In this document: one piece after another, positions 1 through 11,999 of the stretch | How positions within the stretch are numbered: position 1 is the stretch's first letter | Layout of the letters: every line of letters starts with the position of its first letter | Assembly (NCBI RefSeq): GCF_027943255.1 | Contig: NC_072892.1 | Span: 25,567,792-25,631,791 of the forward strand | DNA from: Anastrepha obliqua | Lineage: Eukaryota > Arthropoda > Insecta > Diptera > Tephritidae | Reading direction: 5' to 3' | Length of the DNA stretch: 64,000 nt | Program-made: the position numbers and the translations under genes | Notes under the pieces: generated by a model | The model's database searches: none | What the model was told of the DNA's origin: nothing | The model's input: the letters and a program-made list of their open reading frames with translations, nothing else

Positions 1-426
1 TGCTCAAATTGATATTTCGGAGCCTTCTAAGGGAAAGAGTGTTAATGAATGACCCCATTGTAATAGGAAAAATATTGAATTCATGAATAATAATATGATG
101 ATTTTGAATAATACTGTTGGAGAAGTTGAAAATAATGAAACCTTAAGGGGAAATTAAGTATTTTAGGTAGGTAGTGAGACAAGAAGTAGCGCCAATTTTT
201 TTTTTTAATATTTGATAATGTCACACCCACAGTGTACACAGTGCGCCAGCCATTAGCAAGATGCTTATTCGATAATTTACATGTGAAGTTATTTATATGT
301 GTTAGTTGTTTGCTTCTAGTAATGACAATTTTTTCTATTACACTTAATGAAATTTTCAACCCATACATTCAAAGGAATTGTTAAATAAGCATACATATGC
401 ATATACATTTTTTTTTTTTGGTTACT
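1..426. other. AT-rich non-coding sequence
   Basis: No gene or transposon ends recognised. Only short chance reading frames are present. Confidence 0.4.
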
Positions 427-598
427 TGAAAAAGCTCCTCATAAAAAAAAATATCTGCCGTTTGGAGTCGGCTTGAAACTGTAGGTCCCTCCATTTGTGA
501 CACAACATCAAGACCCACACACCATAAATAGGAGGAGAAGCTCGGCCAAACACCCAAAAAGGGTGTAAGCGACAATTATATGTATATGTATATATATC
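427..598 (+). repeat. tRNA-derived SINE, 5'-truncated copy
   Basis: This is the 3' part of the SINE family described in full at 35068-35282 and 21022-21340. It carries the block ATATCTGCCGT, GAGTCGGCTTGAAACTGTAGG, CACAAATG-like and GCTCGGCCAAACACCC, then ends in a TATATG-rich tail. The tRNA-like head (A and B boxes) is missing, as expected for a 5'-truncated retrotransposed copy. Orientation is set by the copies that keep the head. Confidence 0.75.
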
Positions 599-599
599 C

Positions 600-2280
600 T
601 TGGTTCACTGTATACGCTGTGGCCGCACCCAACACAATATAATGACTGTCACAGCCAGTGGTATATTGTTTTTGCTTTTTGACTCAAACAATTTTTCCAA
701 ATTATATGAATTGTAGAAAATAAAATTGTATAGGCTTATAAACAAAGTTTGAAAACTATGAGTTTTTACATTGAATTGTAACCAAAACTTAAAAATTGAA
801 AGACCAAATGAATTAATTTAATTAATTTTCCTATTAATAAATTTTTTTTTTCAAGAAATGACTAGTCTATACAAAGAAATATATAAATGTTTTCTTTGAT
901 TTATTGATAGAAATTTCTAGCGGCAAATTTTAGGGTTTATTAAACGCAAAATGGCGATTTTTTGCGTTAGATGAGCTGTCAAAAAAAATCACTCAGTTTA
1001 TCCGATTCATTTTGTCTATCGCTGGAGTCTACAAAATTAACCAAAAATTTGGGTTTTTAGAGATGCTTTTTTAAGATAGAATCTCAAAAACCTTTCAAAA
1101 CGGCTAAAATTCAGTTAGAATTTTTTTGGCTCTGGAGTTTTAAAGATAACAAAAGTTCGAATCTTGGCTGCTCACTCATACCACAGAATGTTAATGGAAT
1201 GAGAAGGTGCAAATGTTACTGTTAACTTTTTTTAGTATAATTGAGATTTGAAAGATTTGTAGTAAGGGATTTTAGAACATCGACTTTATAGACACCACAG
1301 TGAGTTTTGCCCACACAAAAATTGAAAACATCACACATCTTTCACCTCAACACATCTCTCACCTCGACATTAGACCAATTAAATTTTTACTATTTTCGTA
1401 TTTTTTGAATCAATTAAATTAAAAAAAGTAATAAAAAAAGTTAACATTCTCTGTTCATACTGTACTATCAACCAATATTTCCACTCGCAGTGTACTTTGA
1501 TGACAGTTAGGCCCTGCGCACACGGCGCGTATCGCTATCGTAGCTTATGCGACAAAATGTACATGATAGATGCGCTTCGTTGGCTCCGCTAGTACTCGTA
1601 CTCGTCACAGCAAGCATGCAGCATAACGCCTATCGTACAGCAGTGTCGTCAAATATCACATATGCAATATGCTTGTAGTTTGATTTTGCTTTTCATATTC
1701 ACAGAAAGTGTATTAATTTATAACTCGCCAGTTCATTCGATTCGTGGTGAACATTTATTTTACTACATGAAATATGGTGAATCCCATACTACCATAGTGA
1801 AAACAGGCGTCGCTGTTAATTTTTTTTCAGCGCCATCTGGATGTCAAATTTGCAAAAAACCGGAAATGTTTTATTACCGCCATTTTGAATATGCCAAATT
1901 GTAGAAAACGCAAAAATGAGAGGAAGTGCACCATTGTTTGAAAGTAAGTCCGACCAAGGATCATAGATGGATACATTTTTTCTGTCGTGAGTCCCACGAC
2001 AAGAGAATGTTATAAAATGTAAAGGTTTGGCCAACATGAAACCGTTATTCGGCTTGCAGCGTATTTGAAGGAATCAACTGATTTGCTTGCATGAACGAAT
2101 TATAAAGCGTGGCATGCACGAGGAACATCGTTTCAAACTCAAGTTACAAACATGCAATGTTACGGTCAATGTTACCCGTGTATGTACTGTAAGTGTATAG
2201 ACCTATTTGAATCAAGAAACGCAATATCAGTTATTTTGCGGATGTAGATAAGACATCAATGGATGAACAATGTGGGGAGG
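600..2280. other. non-coding, no recognised feature
   Basis: AT-rich sequence. The stretch 1505-1650 is GC-richer with many CGTATCG/GCTATCG-like words, but no gene or repeat ends could be assigned. The 80-codon frame at 1662-1904 has no recognisable family. Confidence 0.4.
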
Positions 2281-2283
2281 CAA

Positions 2284-2701
2284 AAAAATCGCCCATTGCT
2301 CTGTGAAAATCATATTCTAGGGATCAAAATAAGAAACTTTGCCGAAGGAACCATACTTCTAAACCGAATTCTGAGTTCCCCCAGTTTGGGGCGAACTTTT
2401 TAGTTTCTTTTCTCATGTAAAGGCCAAAGATAGTGATATTTTGAAATGATTGTACGGGGAAACCCCCAGGGGAGTTCCAGGGGGTGTGCCACTGGCATGG
2501 GTGGATCGGCCGTCCAAAGTTAGTGGGGGTCGGTTATACATTTGGACTCGATTGGAGCACTCTAAATGGGTCAAAGTGGGATTTTTCGTTCGACCCAAAT
2601 TGGGGGACATCAGAATTCGTTTTAGAGGTATGGTTCCTTAGGCAAAGTTTCTTATTTTGATCCCTAGAATACGATTTTCACAGAGCAATGAGCGATTTTT
2701 A
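2284..2701. repeat. foldback (long inverted repeat) element
   Basis: The left arm 2284-2396 and right arm 2588-2701 are reverse complements over about 113 bp with scattered mismatches. Both contain GGGATCAAAATAAGAAACTT and CAGAGCAATG-type words in opposite orientation. A GC-richer spacer of about 190 bp, with AGGGGAGTTCCAGGGGG, separates the arms. No transposase is encoded. A foldback-type or MITE-like element is inferred; the exact termini and target duplication were not resolved. Confidence 0.7.
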
Positions 2702-2709
2702 AATCGACC

Positions 2710-3655
2710 CGCCTGGTCATACATATGACATCAATCGTACAAACAGAAGATTGGAGAATTTCCGGAAAGAGCTTAAAAAACTTTGGATGGTAAAAAATTA
2801 TCAATATAAAACCAAATTTTAAAACGGGAGGCTTTTGAAAAACTTCTTGAAATTTATAAACAAATATGTAGATCCAAAAGAGTCTTTAGTTCTGCAGGTG
2901 ATGACAGTTTCAGTTCCTTTATGCGAAAATGTATCTCTTTTCAAGTAAAAATCTTGGACCACATTCTCTTCCTTTTTGGTTCATCACATTCCTCCTCCAA
3001 ACATTCATCAATAATTAGTATTTTCAAGAATTTTATTTGCGCTTGTAGTTCGCGTTTTCTTTCAAAGTGATGTTTGAAATAATGTTCCTCGTGTATGTCA
3101 TGCTTAAGAGATCACCACACTTTGGTTACCGCCATTTGTATACCAAAAACAGTTGATGGATGTGACGAAATTTGTGCAATAAATTTTTTCTTTTGTTTGT
3201 GTTCTGTTGAAGGTTGAAGAAAAATTGGAAAAAACTTAAAAAAATACTTAATTAGGTGCTTGAATATAAAAAATATGTTCAATATATGTAACTAAGTGTT
3301 CTACTATATACGAATTTTATATGTATGTATTGGGTTGGGTAATAGGTTCATAGCTTTTTATATTTTATTTATTTATTCATTAATGTCTAACAAAATTCAG
3401 AACAGACGTTTAAAATAAAAATTCAGAATTAAAATCTAAATTTACAATATTTAATATTCAAAGTGTAGTAAAATTAAATTATCAACACAAGAAACCATTA
3501 AATTTCTAAAAATAAATGCAAGTTACAAGTTTTCTTTTATTTTACAACTATTTGCTTGCTGTTTGACAAAGGGTAAGTATTCATTCGATAGAACTCTTTC
3601 TGCTCTACAAAACTATGTTAATTGTATTTTTGAGTTATTTATTTTTTTACTAGAA
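2710..3655. other. AT-rich non-coding sequence
   Basis: No gene recognised. The stretch 3350-3560 is very AT-rich. Confidence 0.35.
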
Positions 3656-3659
3656 ATGG

Positions 3660-3831
3660 AATACCCAGGAGGCAAACTGAAACATTTTTGACCCCTGCTC
3701 TTCTTTGCTTTTCATCGAGGACAAAAAGCTGCCGAAGCTGCCCGGGTCATTTGCGAAGTGTGTGGAGAAGGCCCCATAAGCTAGCCTACAGCACGGAAAT
3801 GGTTTGCATAGTTCAATGACGAAAATGGCAA
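3660..3831 (+). pseudogene. mariner transposase N-terminal fragment
   Basis: Conceptual translation with one or two stops gives FAFHRGQKAAEAARVICEV, then CGEGPIS and RKWFAYFND. This matches the helix-turn-helix N-terminal domain of mariner (SETMAR-like) transposases. The remainder of the transposase is absent, because the sequence passes directly into LINE coding sequence near 3832. The word CTACAGCAYGGAAATGGTTTGC is shared, within a few bases, with the mariner fragment at 44638, so the two probably belong to related families. It is a dead fragment. Confidence 0.55.
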
Positions 3832-5215
3832 ACCCCATCAAAATTGGTATTGATCTCATTACCAGAAGCAGGAAACTTGATAGACTCGTTCTGTATAATC
3901 TAAAAGGAGTCACGATCCAGCTATCCAAAGAAATGAAATATCTTGGAGTAATCCTCGATAGTAAACTTCTTTGGAAGTCACACGTTGAAACAAAAACATC
4001 TAAAGCATTGACAGCCTTCTGGCAGTGCAAATGTGTCTTTGGAAAAACGTGGGGTCATTCGCCTAGCAAGATCCTATGGATCTACCATACACGGCTATGA
4101 TAAGACCTATCACCTATGCGTCAGTGGTCTGGATGAGTAGACTCTCTCTCGTGAGAGTCAGGAGGACCTTATCGAGACTACAACGCACTGTGACCAGCTG
4201 TTGTGTCGGAGCTTTTCCGACTACTTCAGGCCCGGCATTAGATGCTCTGATTGGTTTGCCACCTGATGCTTTCATTTAAGGGAACTGGTACGGCCCCTGT
4301 CCGGCATTGGAAAACAGAGAAGGTATGGATTGAAATCCAACGATTCTCTACATGCTCCTTGACTCCATGCCATCAAGAGTCATACTTGAAAAGAGATACA
4401 GTGTAGTGCTGCCAGAGGCTCAGTTGTGGTCAAACTCTGAAAATGAGACCGGTAAACACTGTTTTCGCATTTTCACGGATGGCTCCAGGACGGAGCATGG
4501 CTCCAGCTCTGAGGTCTAGGAGGTGAAGGAGGTCTCCAGCAGGGCAAAACTGCACTTTGCTCTTGGAATGCATGCATCTGTGTTTCAAGCGCAGGTGTAT
4601 GCAGTTCAAGAAGCTATGAACTTTGTTGTGGAAAACCGATGGAGAGGCAGATCTATATATGGCAGTCTGCAGGGACAGCCAAGCTGCGCTCATGGCCTTA
4701 GACAGCCCCCTATCTAGGCTGAACTATGTCGGTAGACATTATAGCCTGATGCTAACATGGGTCCCGGGACACGTGGGTATCGTGGGTAACGAGACCTCTG
4801 ACTCCTTAGCTAAGATACCACTCCCCTTCTGCTGCCATCAAAGCCACGGTTAGCAAATGGATTACTACAACCCACAAGCGAGCTTGGCAGGCTGAGAGAG
4901 GCTGAAGATGGACTAAACTGATGTTACCTGTCTTGTAAGATCGACTGTCGCAAACCCTCCTGTCATTAAGCAGAAGGGAGTGAAGACAGCTGGTTGAACT
5001 GACGTCGGTCCACTTTCTGTGGGCGAAGCACATGGAAAGGGTAGGCATTTCAGACAGTGTACTCTGTCCAGCTTGTGAAGAGGAGGATGAGAAGGCGGAC
5101 CACTTCCTGTGCGTCTGCCCGGCCTTCGCTCGTATCAGGTTTGAGGTATTTGGCACTGATGTGTTAAGAAGCGACCACCTTAGCTCCTTGGTACCACAAG
5201 GTCTACTCTAATGTC
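3832..5215 (+). mobile_element. I-type (RNase H-bearing) LINE, 5'-truncated, degraded
   Basis: Frame-shifted remnant of a non-LTR retrotransposon ORF2, from the reverse-transcriptase thumb region to the C terminus. Visible blocks in order: EMKYLGVILDSKLLWKSHVE (about 3930-3995), GHSPSKILWIYHTRL (about 4050), RPITYASVVW (4090-4130), QRTVTSCCVGAFPTTSG (4170-4230). RNase H pieces follow: CRDSQAALMALDSPLSR (4670-4720) and LTWVPGHVGIVGNETSDSLA (4750-4810). Then comes the cysteine/histidine C-terminal block EDEKADHFLCVCPAFARIRF (5085-5145). Several frameshifts and stops make it inactive. Its A-rich, TA-rich end at 5245-5268 hosts the next MITE. Confidence 0.8.
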
Positions 5216-5268
5216 TGAGTGCAGCACTTGCTAGTTGTCCCGACAAAAAAAAAATATATATATATATA

Positions 5269-5628
5269 CAGGGTTGGCCATATTAAACTGACCCATGTGA
5301 TTATTAAAAAAATATGGAAAAAGAAACATTTTTTTGTGTTTCATTGTGAAAAACATTTAATTTAGTTCAAGGGGATTCGTTTACATCACTTTTTGAATAT
5401 GATATCGCGCAAGTGGTCGCCCTTAGCTCGTATAGCGTAATGTGCCCGTTTTTCGGCGTTTTCCATAGTTTTGGCCAGCGTCTCGGCCGATATGGCGGCT
5501 ATTTCCCGTCGGATATTGGCCTTAAGTGCGCCTAGTGTCTTTGGCTTGTTGACGTAAACCTTAGATTTCAAATTACAGTAAAAAGTTATAGGGTTACTCA
5601 ATGGGTCAGTTTAATATGGCCAACCCTG
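5269..5628 (-). mobile_element. mariner-like MITE (DUF4817 transposase remnant)
   Basis: A 360-bp element with perfect 28-bp terminal inverted repeats (5269-5296 and 5601-5628, starting CAGGGTTGGCCATATTAAAC), flanked by TA at 5267-5268 and 5629-5630. The TA duplication is typical of the Tc1/mariner superfamily. On the minus strand it encodes about 70 residues (5386-5601) with YVNKPKTLGALKANIRREIA and ending GDHLRDIIFKK. This is the C-terminal tail of DUF4817-type mariner-like transposases. The rest of the gene is deleted, so the copy is non-autonomous. It sits in the TA-rich tail following the preceding LINE. Confidence 0.92.
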
Positions 5629-5639
5629 TATATAAATAC

Positions 5640-6475
5640 TATACACATACAAGTATATGCTCAAAATGAAGAGAGCATTTTTTAATAATAATCGATCTCT
5701 ACAAATTTATCTTATAAAGATCGATTGTCTCATATGGAAAAAGTCAGACTCTTTGGTTTAGGAAAGCAATCGAAAATTTTAAAACTATTGAAAATTCTTG
5801 TAAACTGAAGGCTTTAAAATTGTGATTGCTATATTTGTAATTTATGACAGATGTAATTGTAATTCAAGATGCATTCGATGGACGACTAAAGTAATTCGAA
5901 ATTGAACTGGCAGCAATTCGACTTTCTATGCAAGGAGACTCGGCCGCTTATCCAATGCTATCAGCATAGAAGAAAAAGTTTTGCTGGCACTATTACTTAA
6001 TTGAAACCTAACTCACCCAGTATAAAACGTTAACAATAATAAATGATTTAATGGCAAGGACATGTAACAGAAAAATGTATCTTTCCGTATGTTAAAATTT
6101 GTACAAATCATATAATTATTTTCTTAATAGCATTTTTAATATCTTAGCCGAAAATTTGCACAGTAATTCATCAAGAATACTATATTAGTATTATAGGATA
6201 GCATTCCAATGGCTTAACAATACGTTTTAGTGCACCACTAACTTTACTGCTACTCTATGCAAGTCTCGTTTTTGAAATCGATTGCCGAGAAGTTGAAAAT
6301 AACTTTATGCCTCTTCTATTCGCCCCTTATCTGGTCGCTATCTCTATGCTCGACTAATTTGACGAAAAATTTGCATGCGAAAGCAATGGCAAAGTTATCG
6401 AGTAAGATTCGCCGCTAGCGCGTATGGTTATACCTTATTAGACTGGTATAACTCACTGACTTACAAACACCTGCA
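5640..6475. other. AT-rich non-coding sequence
   Basis: No gene or repeat boundaries recognised. Confidence 0.35.
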
Positions 6476-6479
6476 ATCT

Positions 6480-7350
6480 AAGGAAGCAATCGAGTAGTAT
6501 TGGAATTTGTAGTGACAGTCAAGCTGCACTGAAAGCCCTTGCTAGCCCCCGCTGCTCTTCGAAATTAGTCGGTGAATGTAAGGCAAAACAGTGCTGCAAT
6601 ACACAACAAAGTTAGTCTTATTTGGGTGCCTGGACATTGTGGTATGGTATATTACATTATAACGAGTTAGCTGATAAATTGGTTAATAAAGGCTCTGCAA
6701 GTATGCCACTAGGTTCTGAACCCTTTCTAGGTGTTAATTCTGCATCGATTCAACTATGGATTGACGACTTCATGAGGTCTACCCATGGCTGGGTTGAACT
6801 CATGCAGAGTAGCAAAGTGCTTTGTGAAAGAACCAAACAGGAAAATAGCGACCTTTCTCTTAAAACTCAGCAGAAAGGACTTGAGAGTACTGGTTCGTGT
6901 AATCACAGGGCACAACGCCTGTGATCGGCATATGGCTGTCATGGGGAGCGTCGACAGCCCGATATGCCTAACCTGTGTTGAGGATGACGACACTGCAGAA
7001 CATTTTCCCTGTAGCTGTCCGGCGTTTTCCAGAATCAGACTTAGGATATTGGGTTGCGATATACTGAGTATGGATAAAGTTCATACTCTTCCACTTCCGG
7101 ATCTCTTAAGATTCATCAATGAGTCCAAGAGATTTGTGGAAGAGTGACCTCAAACTAATATTTCCGCCTTACCACCCACATTTTATCATTCCTATCTCTA
7201 TTCTTTCTACTGAATTCTATCCGGGTGTAGTATGATACAATGGTCTCCTGACAGAGGGCTTGAACTTGTTCGACCCCCCACAAATCTAATATAATCTAAT
7301 CTAATCTAACCTAATCTAATCTATTCTTATCTAATCTAATCTAATCTAAA
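6480..7350 (+). mobile_element. I-type LINE 3' end with TAATC tail
   Basis: Remnant of the RNase H and C-terminal region of a non-LTR ORF2. ICSDSQAALKALAS is readable near 6505-6545 with small changes, then LIWVPGHCG near 6620. After a frameshift, a run from 6785 to 7147 contains RVLVRVITGHNACDRHMAVM, CLTCVEDDDTAEHFPCSCPAF and a natural stop. The 3' UTR ends in an imperfect (TAATC)n array at about 7283-7350, the kind of pentameric tail used by I-clade LINEs. It is 5'-truncated and inactive. Confidence 0.82.
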
Positions 7351-7359
7351 AGGCAGCTC

Positions 7360-8820
7360 TAATCCAGCGTTGCCAATATATGTTCATTTATACCAGTTGC
7401 TTCATCTATTCGTCACTTGCTAATGCTTGGCGAAAAGAAGAGGCCTTTTATCGAACTTCTTGTGCAGTGTTCGTCCCGAAATTAAAATTAAAATTTTTGT
7501 TGGTACAAAAAGGCGGCAAAAAATTATTTGTTTTGGATATGGAAGATGATTGAAATGCTACTGGCAAGTAGTCTTCGTAGTATATGGAAGTAGTAGTCGT
7601 AGTATTCTATGGAAGTAAACCAATAAATTTGATGCAATGGCTGCAATACTTTTTTGTGCTTTCTTTCATCATAAAATATACGCGCAGTTACACGTGTATT
7701 AATTTGTAGGACAACATCTAGACACACGCCGCAAATTGGAAGAGAAACTCAGTTAAAACCTAACAAAGGATGTACGCGCAAATGTGAATGTATGAATTTC
7801 CTCGTTTTTATTTGTTTCACTTTAGTTTTCTTTACATTCATCCAATGTACAAGTAAACACATATACCACCATATTTGGCAGAAATCGTGAGTAACTTTCA
7901 AGGGGCAAAACAAAAAAATAGCAACGTAAAAGGTGTTGTTCGTTTTGTCGACCACGTCGACCGGCCTTTGGTGGGTTTCGTTAAATTCATATAAATGCTA
8001 TTTGTTTTTCTTCTTTTTTCACATTTTTATTACTATCCACACATTAACTTATCTCGTTTTGTGCGATTTTATTTTGCATGAAACCGAGTAAAAGAAATCA
8101 GGAAGTTGCTGCAGTGTCATTGCAAAAGATAACAACAACATCTACAATGGCCATTGCCCGGAGACGGTGCTCTACCTCCATCGCCACTGCCACCAGTGGG
8201 AGCCATCAGCGTCACAAGCGAGACAGCACAGTTGACGTCTTCAATTTTAACTGATCCAACGTGTTGATCCCAACTTTATTGCAAATCGCTGCGCGCCCTC
8301 TGTTTTGAGCACAGCATTCAATGTGAAATTTAAAGTGTACTCCAAAATGCTTGTCGTGCACAACAGACAACGCGTTGTTGAATAAAGGCGCACAAATTAC
8401 AGTTTACAAAAATAAAAAATAAAATAAGAAAATAAAATAAAAAATAACTTACCAAAGGCCATGATATTGACAGTCATTTCGCGTTGTTATGGCCATGGAT
8501 ATTGGTTGTCTTTGTTGATGGCTGCGCTCTGTGTGTATGTATGTAATTCGGTTTTGAGATTTCTATAACGTGATGTATGCATGTATGTATGCATGGGTAT
8601 ACACGAAACGTATATTTTTAATGCGCTTTTAATATTTGATAGTTAATCGGTGCATGAAGTATTTTCCACTTTGTAATCATCTACGCGTATACGAAAAAGA
8701 TGTAGTTTTGTTGTTGCATATATACTGTTAGTAATTTACGTATGTATATGTGTATATATGTATGATCAAATAAAGTTGGTCACGGTAGATATCAAAACCA
8801 CAAGGAAGTATTTTAACCTT
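7360..8820. other. non-coding interval
   Basis: No recognised gene. A 58-codon frame at 8079-8255 rich in Ser/Thr/Arg has no identifiable family. Short (ATGT)n runs occur near 8540-8600 and 8740-8765. Confidence 0.35.
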
Positions 8821-10000
8821 TTAAGGGGGTGGTAGGGTTTAGCGCTAAAAAAAAAAACACCTTTTTTTTGAATTTTTTACAGAAATATGGCTTAAGATAA
8901 TTTAATAAAATCAGTTGCATGTTATTGTACATCTTTTCAATAAGTTTTTAAAAAATATTAATAATAAAATATTGACAAATAAGCCCATGACAGAGTTTTT
9001 TTGGAGATATGTTTTTCGAGAGGTGCTCTGCGGTGCCAATCGGCATTCGTCGTAGAATCATCTGAAACTAAAAAAGTCGAATTTTTCAGTTAAAGTATGA
9101 CGTAATGCACCCCCCCCCCCCCATTAATAAAAAAACGTAAAACGAGCATTTTTGGCGAAAAATTTCGCCATATTTGTAAGTGAAAAACAACCTTAAAAAA
9201 AAAAATAAATAAAAAAAAACAGTGGGGGGGGGGGGTATTTTTGATTTAGAAAACGTGTGCCAAATTTGAAAAGAATCGGTTGAATAGTTTCGGAGTTGTG
9301 ATTGGCACCGACTTTTAAGAAGTCGTTTCGGGAAAAACGCGTTTGAAAAAATGACTCTGAAAAATTATCGATGCTCCGCATTCGAGGTAGAGTGCCTACA
9401 AAGGCTATAACTTTGAGAGTTCTGCTCCGATCCACTTAAAATTTTGACACAACATTCTTGAAATGATTTGCTATAAGATGAGTGAAGAAAAAAATTTGGA
9501 TTTTGTGACCCCCCCCCCCCCCCCCCCCATTAATAACATTTTTTTTTTTCATTTTTGTAGTTTTGGTGGCAAAAAAACGTAAAACGAGCATTTTTGGCGA
9601 AAAATTTCGCCATATTTGTAAGTGAAAAACAACCTTAAAAAAAAAAAAATAAATAAAAAAAAACAGTGGGGGGGGGGGGGGGGGGAGGTATTTTTGATTT
9701 AGAAAACGTGTGCCAAATTTGAAAAGAATCGGTTCAATAGTTTCGGAGTTGTGATTGGCACCGACTTTTAAGAAGTCGTTTCGGGAAAAACGCGTTTGAC
9801 AAAATGACTCTGAAAAATTATCGATGCTCCGCATTCGAGGTAGAGTGCCTACAAAGGCTATAACTTTGAGAGTTTTGCTCCGATCCACTTAAAATTTTGA
9901 CACAACATTCTTGAAATGATTTACTATAAGATGAGTGAAGAAAAAAATTTGGATATTCTGGATATTTTGCCTGAAACTGTACTCATATTTTTTTTCGTGC
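8821..10000. mobile_element. TTAA-type inverted-repeat element, right end rearranged
   Basis: It begins at TTAA (8821-8824) followed by GGGGGTGGTAGGGTTTAGCG and is nearly identical to the complete copy at 21848-22578 through about 9120. An internal segment is then tandemly duplicated (about 9110-9510 and 9510-9955), with poly(C) runs at the junctions. The normal right end (GATCCTACCCCCC then TTAA) is missing. The sequence instead reaches TTAA at 10001, which starts the next element. It has no coding capacity: the reading frames through it are repeated because the DNA is. Confidence 0.8.
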
Positions 10001-10715
10001 TTAAAGGGTTATATACAGTTAGAAGGCCGAAAAAAGCGAATTTTCCAGATTTTTTTCTGAGAAAACTTTTAAATTTATTGATCTAAAGCGAAAAAGGCGA
10101 ATTTTCCAGATTTTTTTCTTAGAAAACTTTTAAATTTATTGATCCAAAAAAGTGTACACATATTATGTTATCTTTTAGCTGTGTTTTAAGGCTTACTATT
10201 AGTATACACATTTATTTGGAAAGGAGCTACAGGTGATCTCTAGGAGCTTCTCTCAAAAAGACGCTTTGTGGTGACGACTTTTTCTCTGAACTGGATCTTG
10301 TGAAATTAAAAAACCAAACAGATTTCTATTTTTGACCAAAATTTCGGCCTTAAATTGTTAAAAAAATAAAACAAAAATATTTATCAGTGAGAAAAAATCT
10401 GCGATTAATTACTAAAAAATATATAATATGTATTTAAGAAGCTCGTGTTAAAATTTGGGACTAATCGGTTAGGCCGTTTTCGAGTAATGTTGGTCACCGA
10501 CTTTGAAAACACCATTTTGAGAAAAAAGCGTTTAAAGTTTTAAAAACACTTTCAAGCACTCTGAAACGCCTTTTGAAATTTGGCGAAAATATTCACCGGA
10601 AAGATATTTAATTATCTATGTGTATTCTTAAATATATGTAGGTATGTGCATTAAGAAAAGAATAAAAATAAAAAAATCGATTTTTTGAAAATTCTAACTG
10701 TATAGAACCCCTTAA
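10001..10715. mobile_element. TTAA-type inverted-repeat element, complete
   Basis: Flanked by TTAA (10001-10004 and 10712-10715). The termini AGGGTTATATACAGTTAGAA and, on the other strand, GGGGTTCTATACAGTTAGAA match at 18 of 20 positions. Body 10005-10711. It contains the superfamily core (CACCGACTTTGAAAACACC followed by GAGAAAAAAGCGTTTAAAG) and an internal direct duplication of about 61 bp at 10033-10147. Non-coding and non-autonomous. TTAA target duplications are characteristic of piggyBac-type transposition; the family assignment is inference. Confidence 0.85.
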
Positions 10716-10719
10716 AAGA

Positions 10720-11550
10720 ATCTCGTATTTGATACTATGCTTTCAATACGAACTTATGAACGATATTCCCAAAACAAATGTCTTGCATATTACTTCAGCT
10801 GAAATTGTATACACTCTTACACTCTAGAATTTATATCACCCGTCAAAGTGCTCTGTCCCACTGTGTAATGTTGGTATGCAGACGAACAAAGTGCATCAAA
10901 TAAACAAAGAAATGCCAACTGAGCTTTTCTGATGAATGGCGTGAAAATGGGAACACCAACGCCATCAGCAACTTCAAACTGTATCAATGACCATTTGAGG
11001 GTACGAATACTCGAGGTGTTGTTAATGATGACGGTGAGCAATTAACGTATGTTAGTTAGATGCTTTTACTTTCGTCTACATTTGCAGACAGTGCCAGCTG
11101 GTCGCCCGAACATCCAAAACATGTGAAAAGTCAAATGCACTTTTATGCAATAGTTAAATGATTCGTACAGTATGCCACATTTGTATAACTACTCTACGAC
11201 ATCTATGCGGGCAGGTGTCATCATGTTTGCATTGCAGACAAAACGAAAAATTATGTTTTTCTCCATAACTTTGGCAAATACTTTCGCACAGCTGTTCGCA
11301 TGGGCTTTTTGCACACTCTTTGTGGACCATATCTACCCACCACCACATATCTCCGTCCAACTTTAGCTAAAGCTCCACCAAGGTGTTTGCGTTTCCTTAA
11401 TTATCAAACTGGTATTTGTGCAACGTGCGCTGGCGTTGAAATTGCATAAACCCTGCTACCCATATGGGATAAGACGACAAGGCGCTGTATGCTTATGCTC
11501 TCATGCCTCGGATAAATATCATAAATGCATAGTTTTTTGTACACATGGGG
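10720..11550. other. non-coding, no recognised feature
   Basis: Base composition is less AT-rich than the neighbours between 10830 and 11500. The short ORFs on both strands match nothing recognised. Confidence 0.35.
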
Positions 11551-11554
11551 TGGT

Positions 11555-11995
11555 TTTTTAGCTGCATGTGAACTATCGATATCTATAACTAAGGTTTGAC
11601 AGTTGAGAATGGCAAATTGTTTTGAATTTTATATTCAGTAAGGTTTGGCAAGTCATAAAAAGGATCTTTTAACGCCAAAACAACGCTTCCAAATTGTCGA
11701 ACTTTACTTTAAAATAAAATTCTGTTCGCGAAGTTCATAGAGCACTGGCGGCATCATCGGCCCTTATTTCTTTCGAAATTAGGAAGGATGCCGTTACGGT
11801 GATTTTTCGTTTCCAAAATTCAATTGACCAAACATCGACGATATTTAACGGCGTAGTTTGACATACAGCGCGCTTAACAATCGAGTTATTGCAATACTCA
11901 AGCCAGCATTGATTGGAAAAATTAGTCAGAGATTGGACCATGTTGGTTAGATTAAATTCTTTATGAGGTTTGCCCTTCGACCTCATGGTCTTCGG
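11555..11995 (+). pseudogene. DUF4817 mariner-like deletion derivative
   Basis: Conceptual translation shows LTPKQRFQIVELYFK (about 11667-11715), the N-terminal DUF4817 helix-turn-helix block. A deletion joins it to GGIIGPYFFRN (about 11750-11785), which belongs to the middle of the catalytic domain. Stops and frameshifts follow. It resembles the other internally deleted mariner-like copies here but is more degraded. Exact inverted repeats were not resolved; GGGTGGTTTTTTAGCT near 11549 may be the left terminus. Confidence 0.55.
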
Positions 11996-11999
11996 TGAC

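Noticed and set aside
8079..8255. 58-codon Ser/Thr/Arg ORF as a small gene or exon
   Set aside because: No homologue recognised, no splice sites needed or seen, and length is within chance expectation.
9193..9888. ORFs with a shared MDRSxTLKVIAFVGTLPRM start, also at 22126-22488
   Set aside because: They recur because the DNA repeat recurs; poly(G)/poly(C) runs give Pro/Gly strings and there is no conserved protein.
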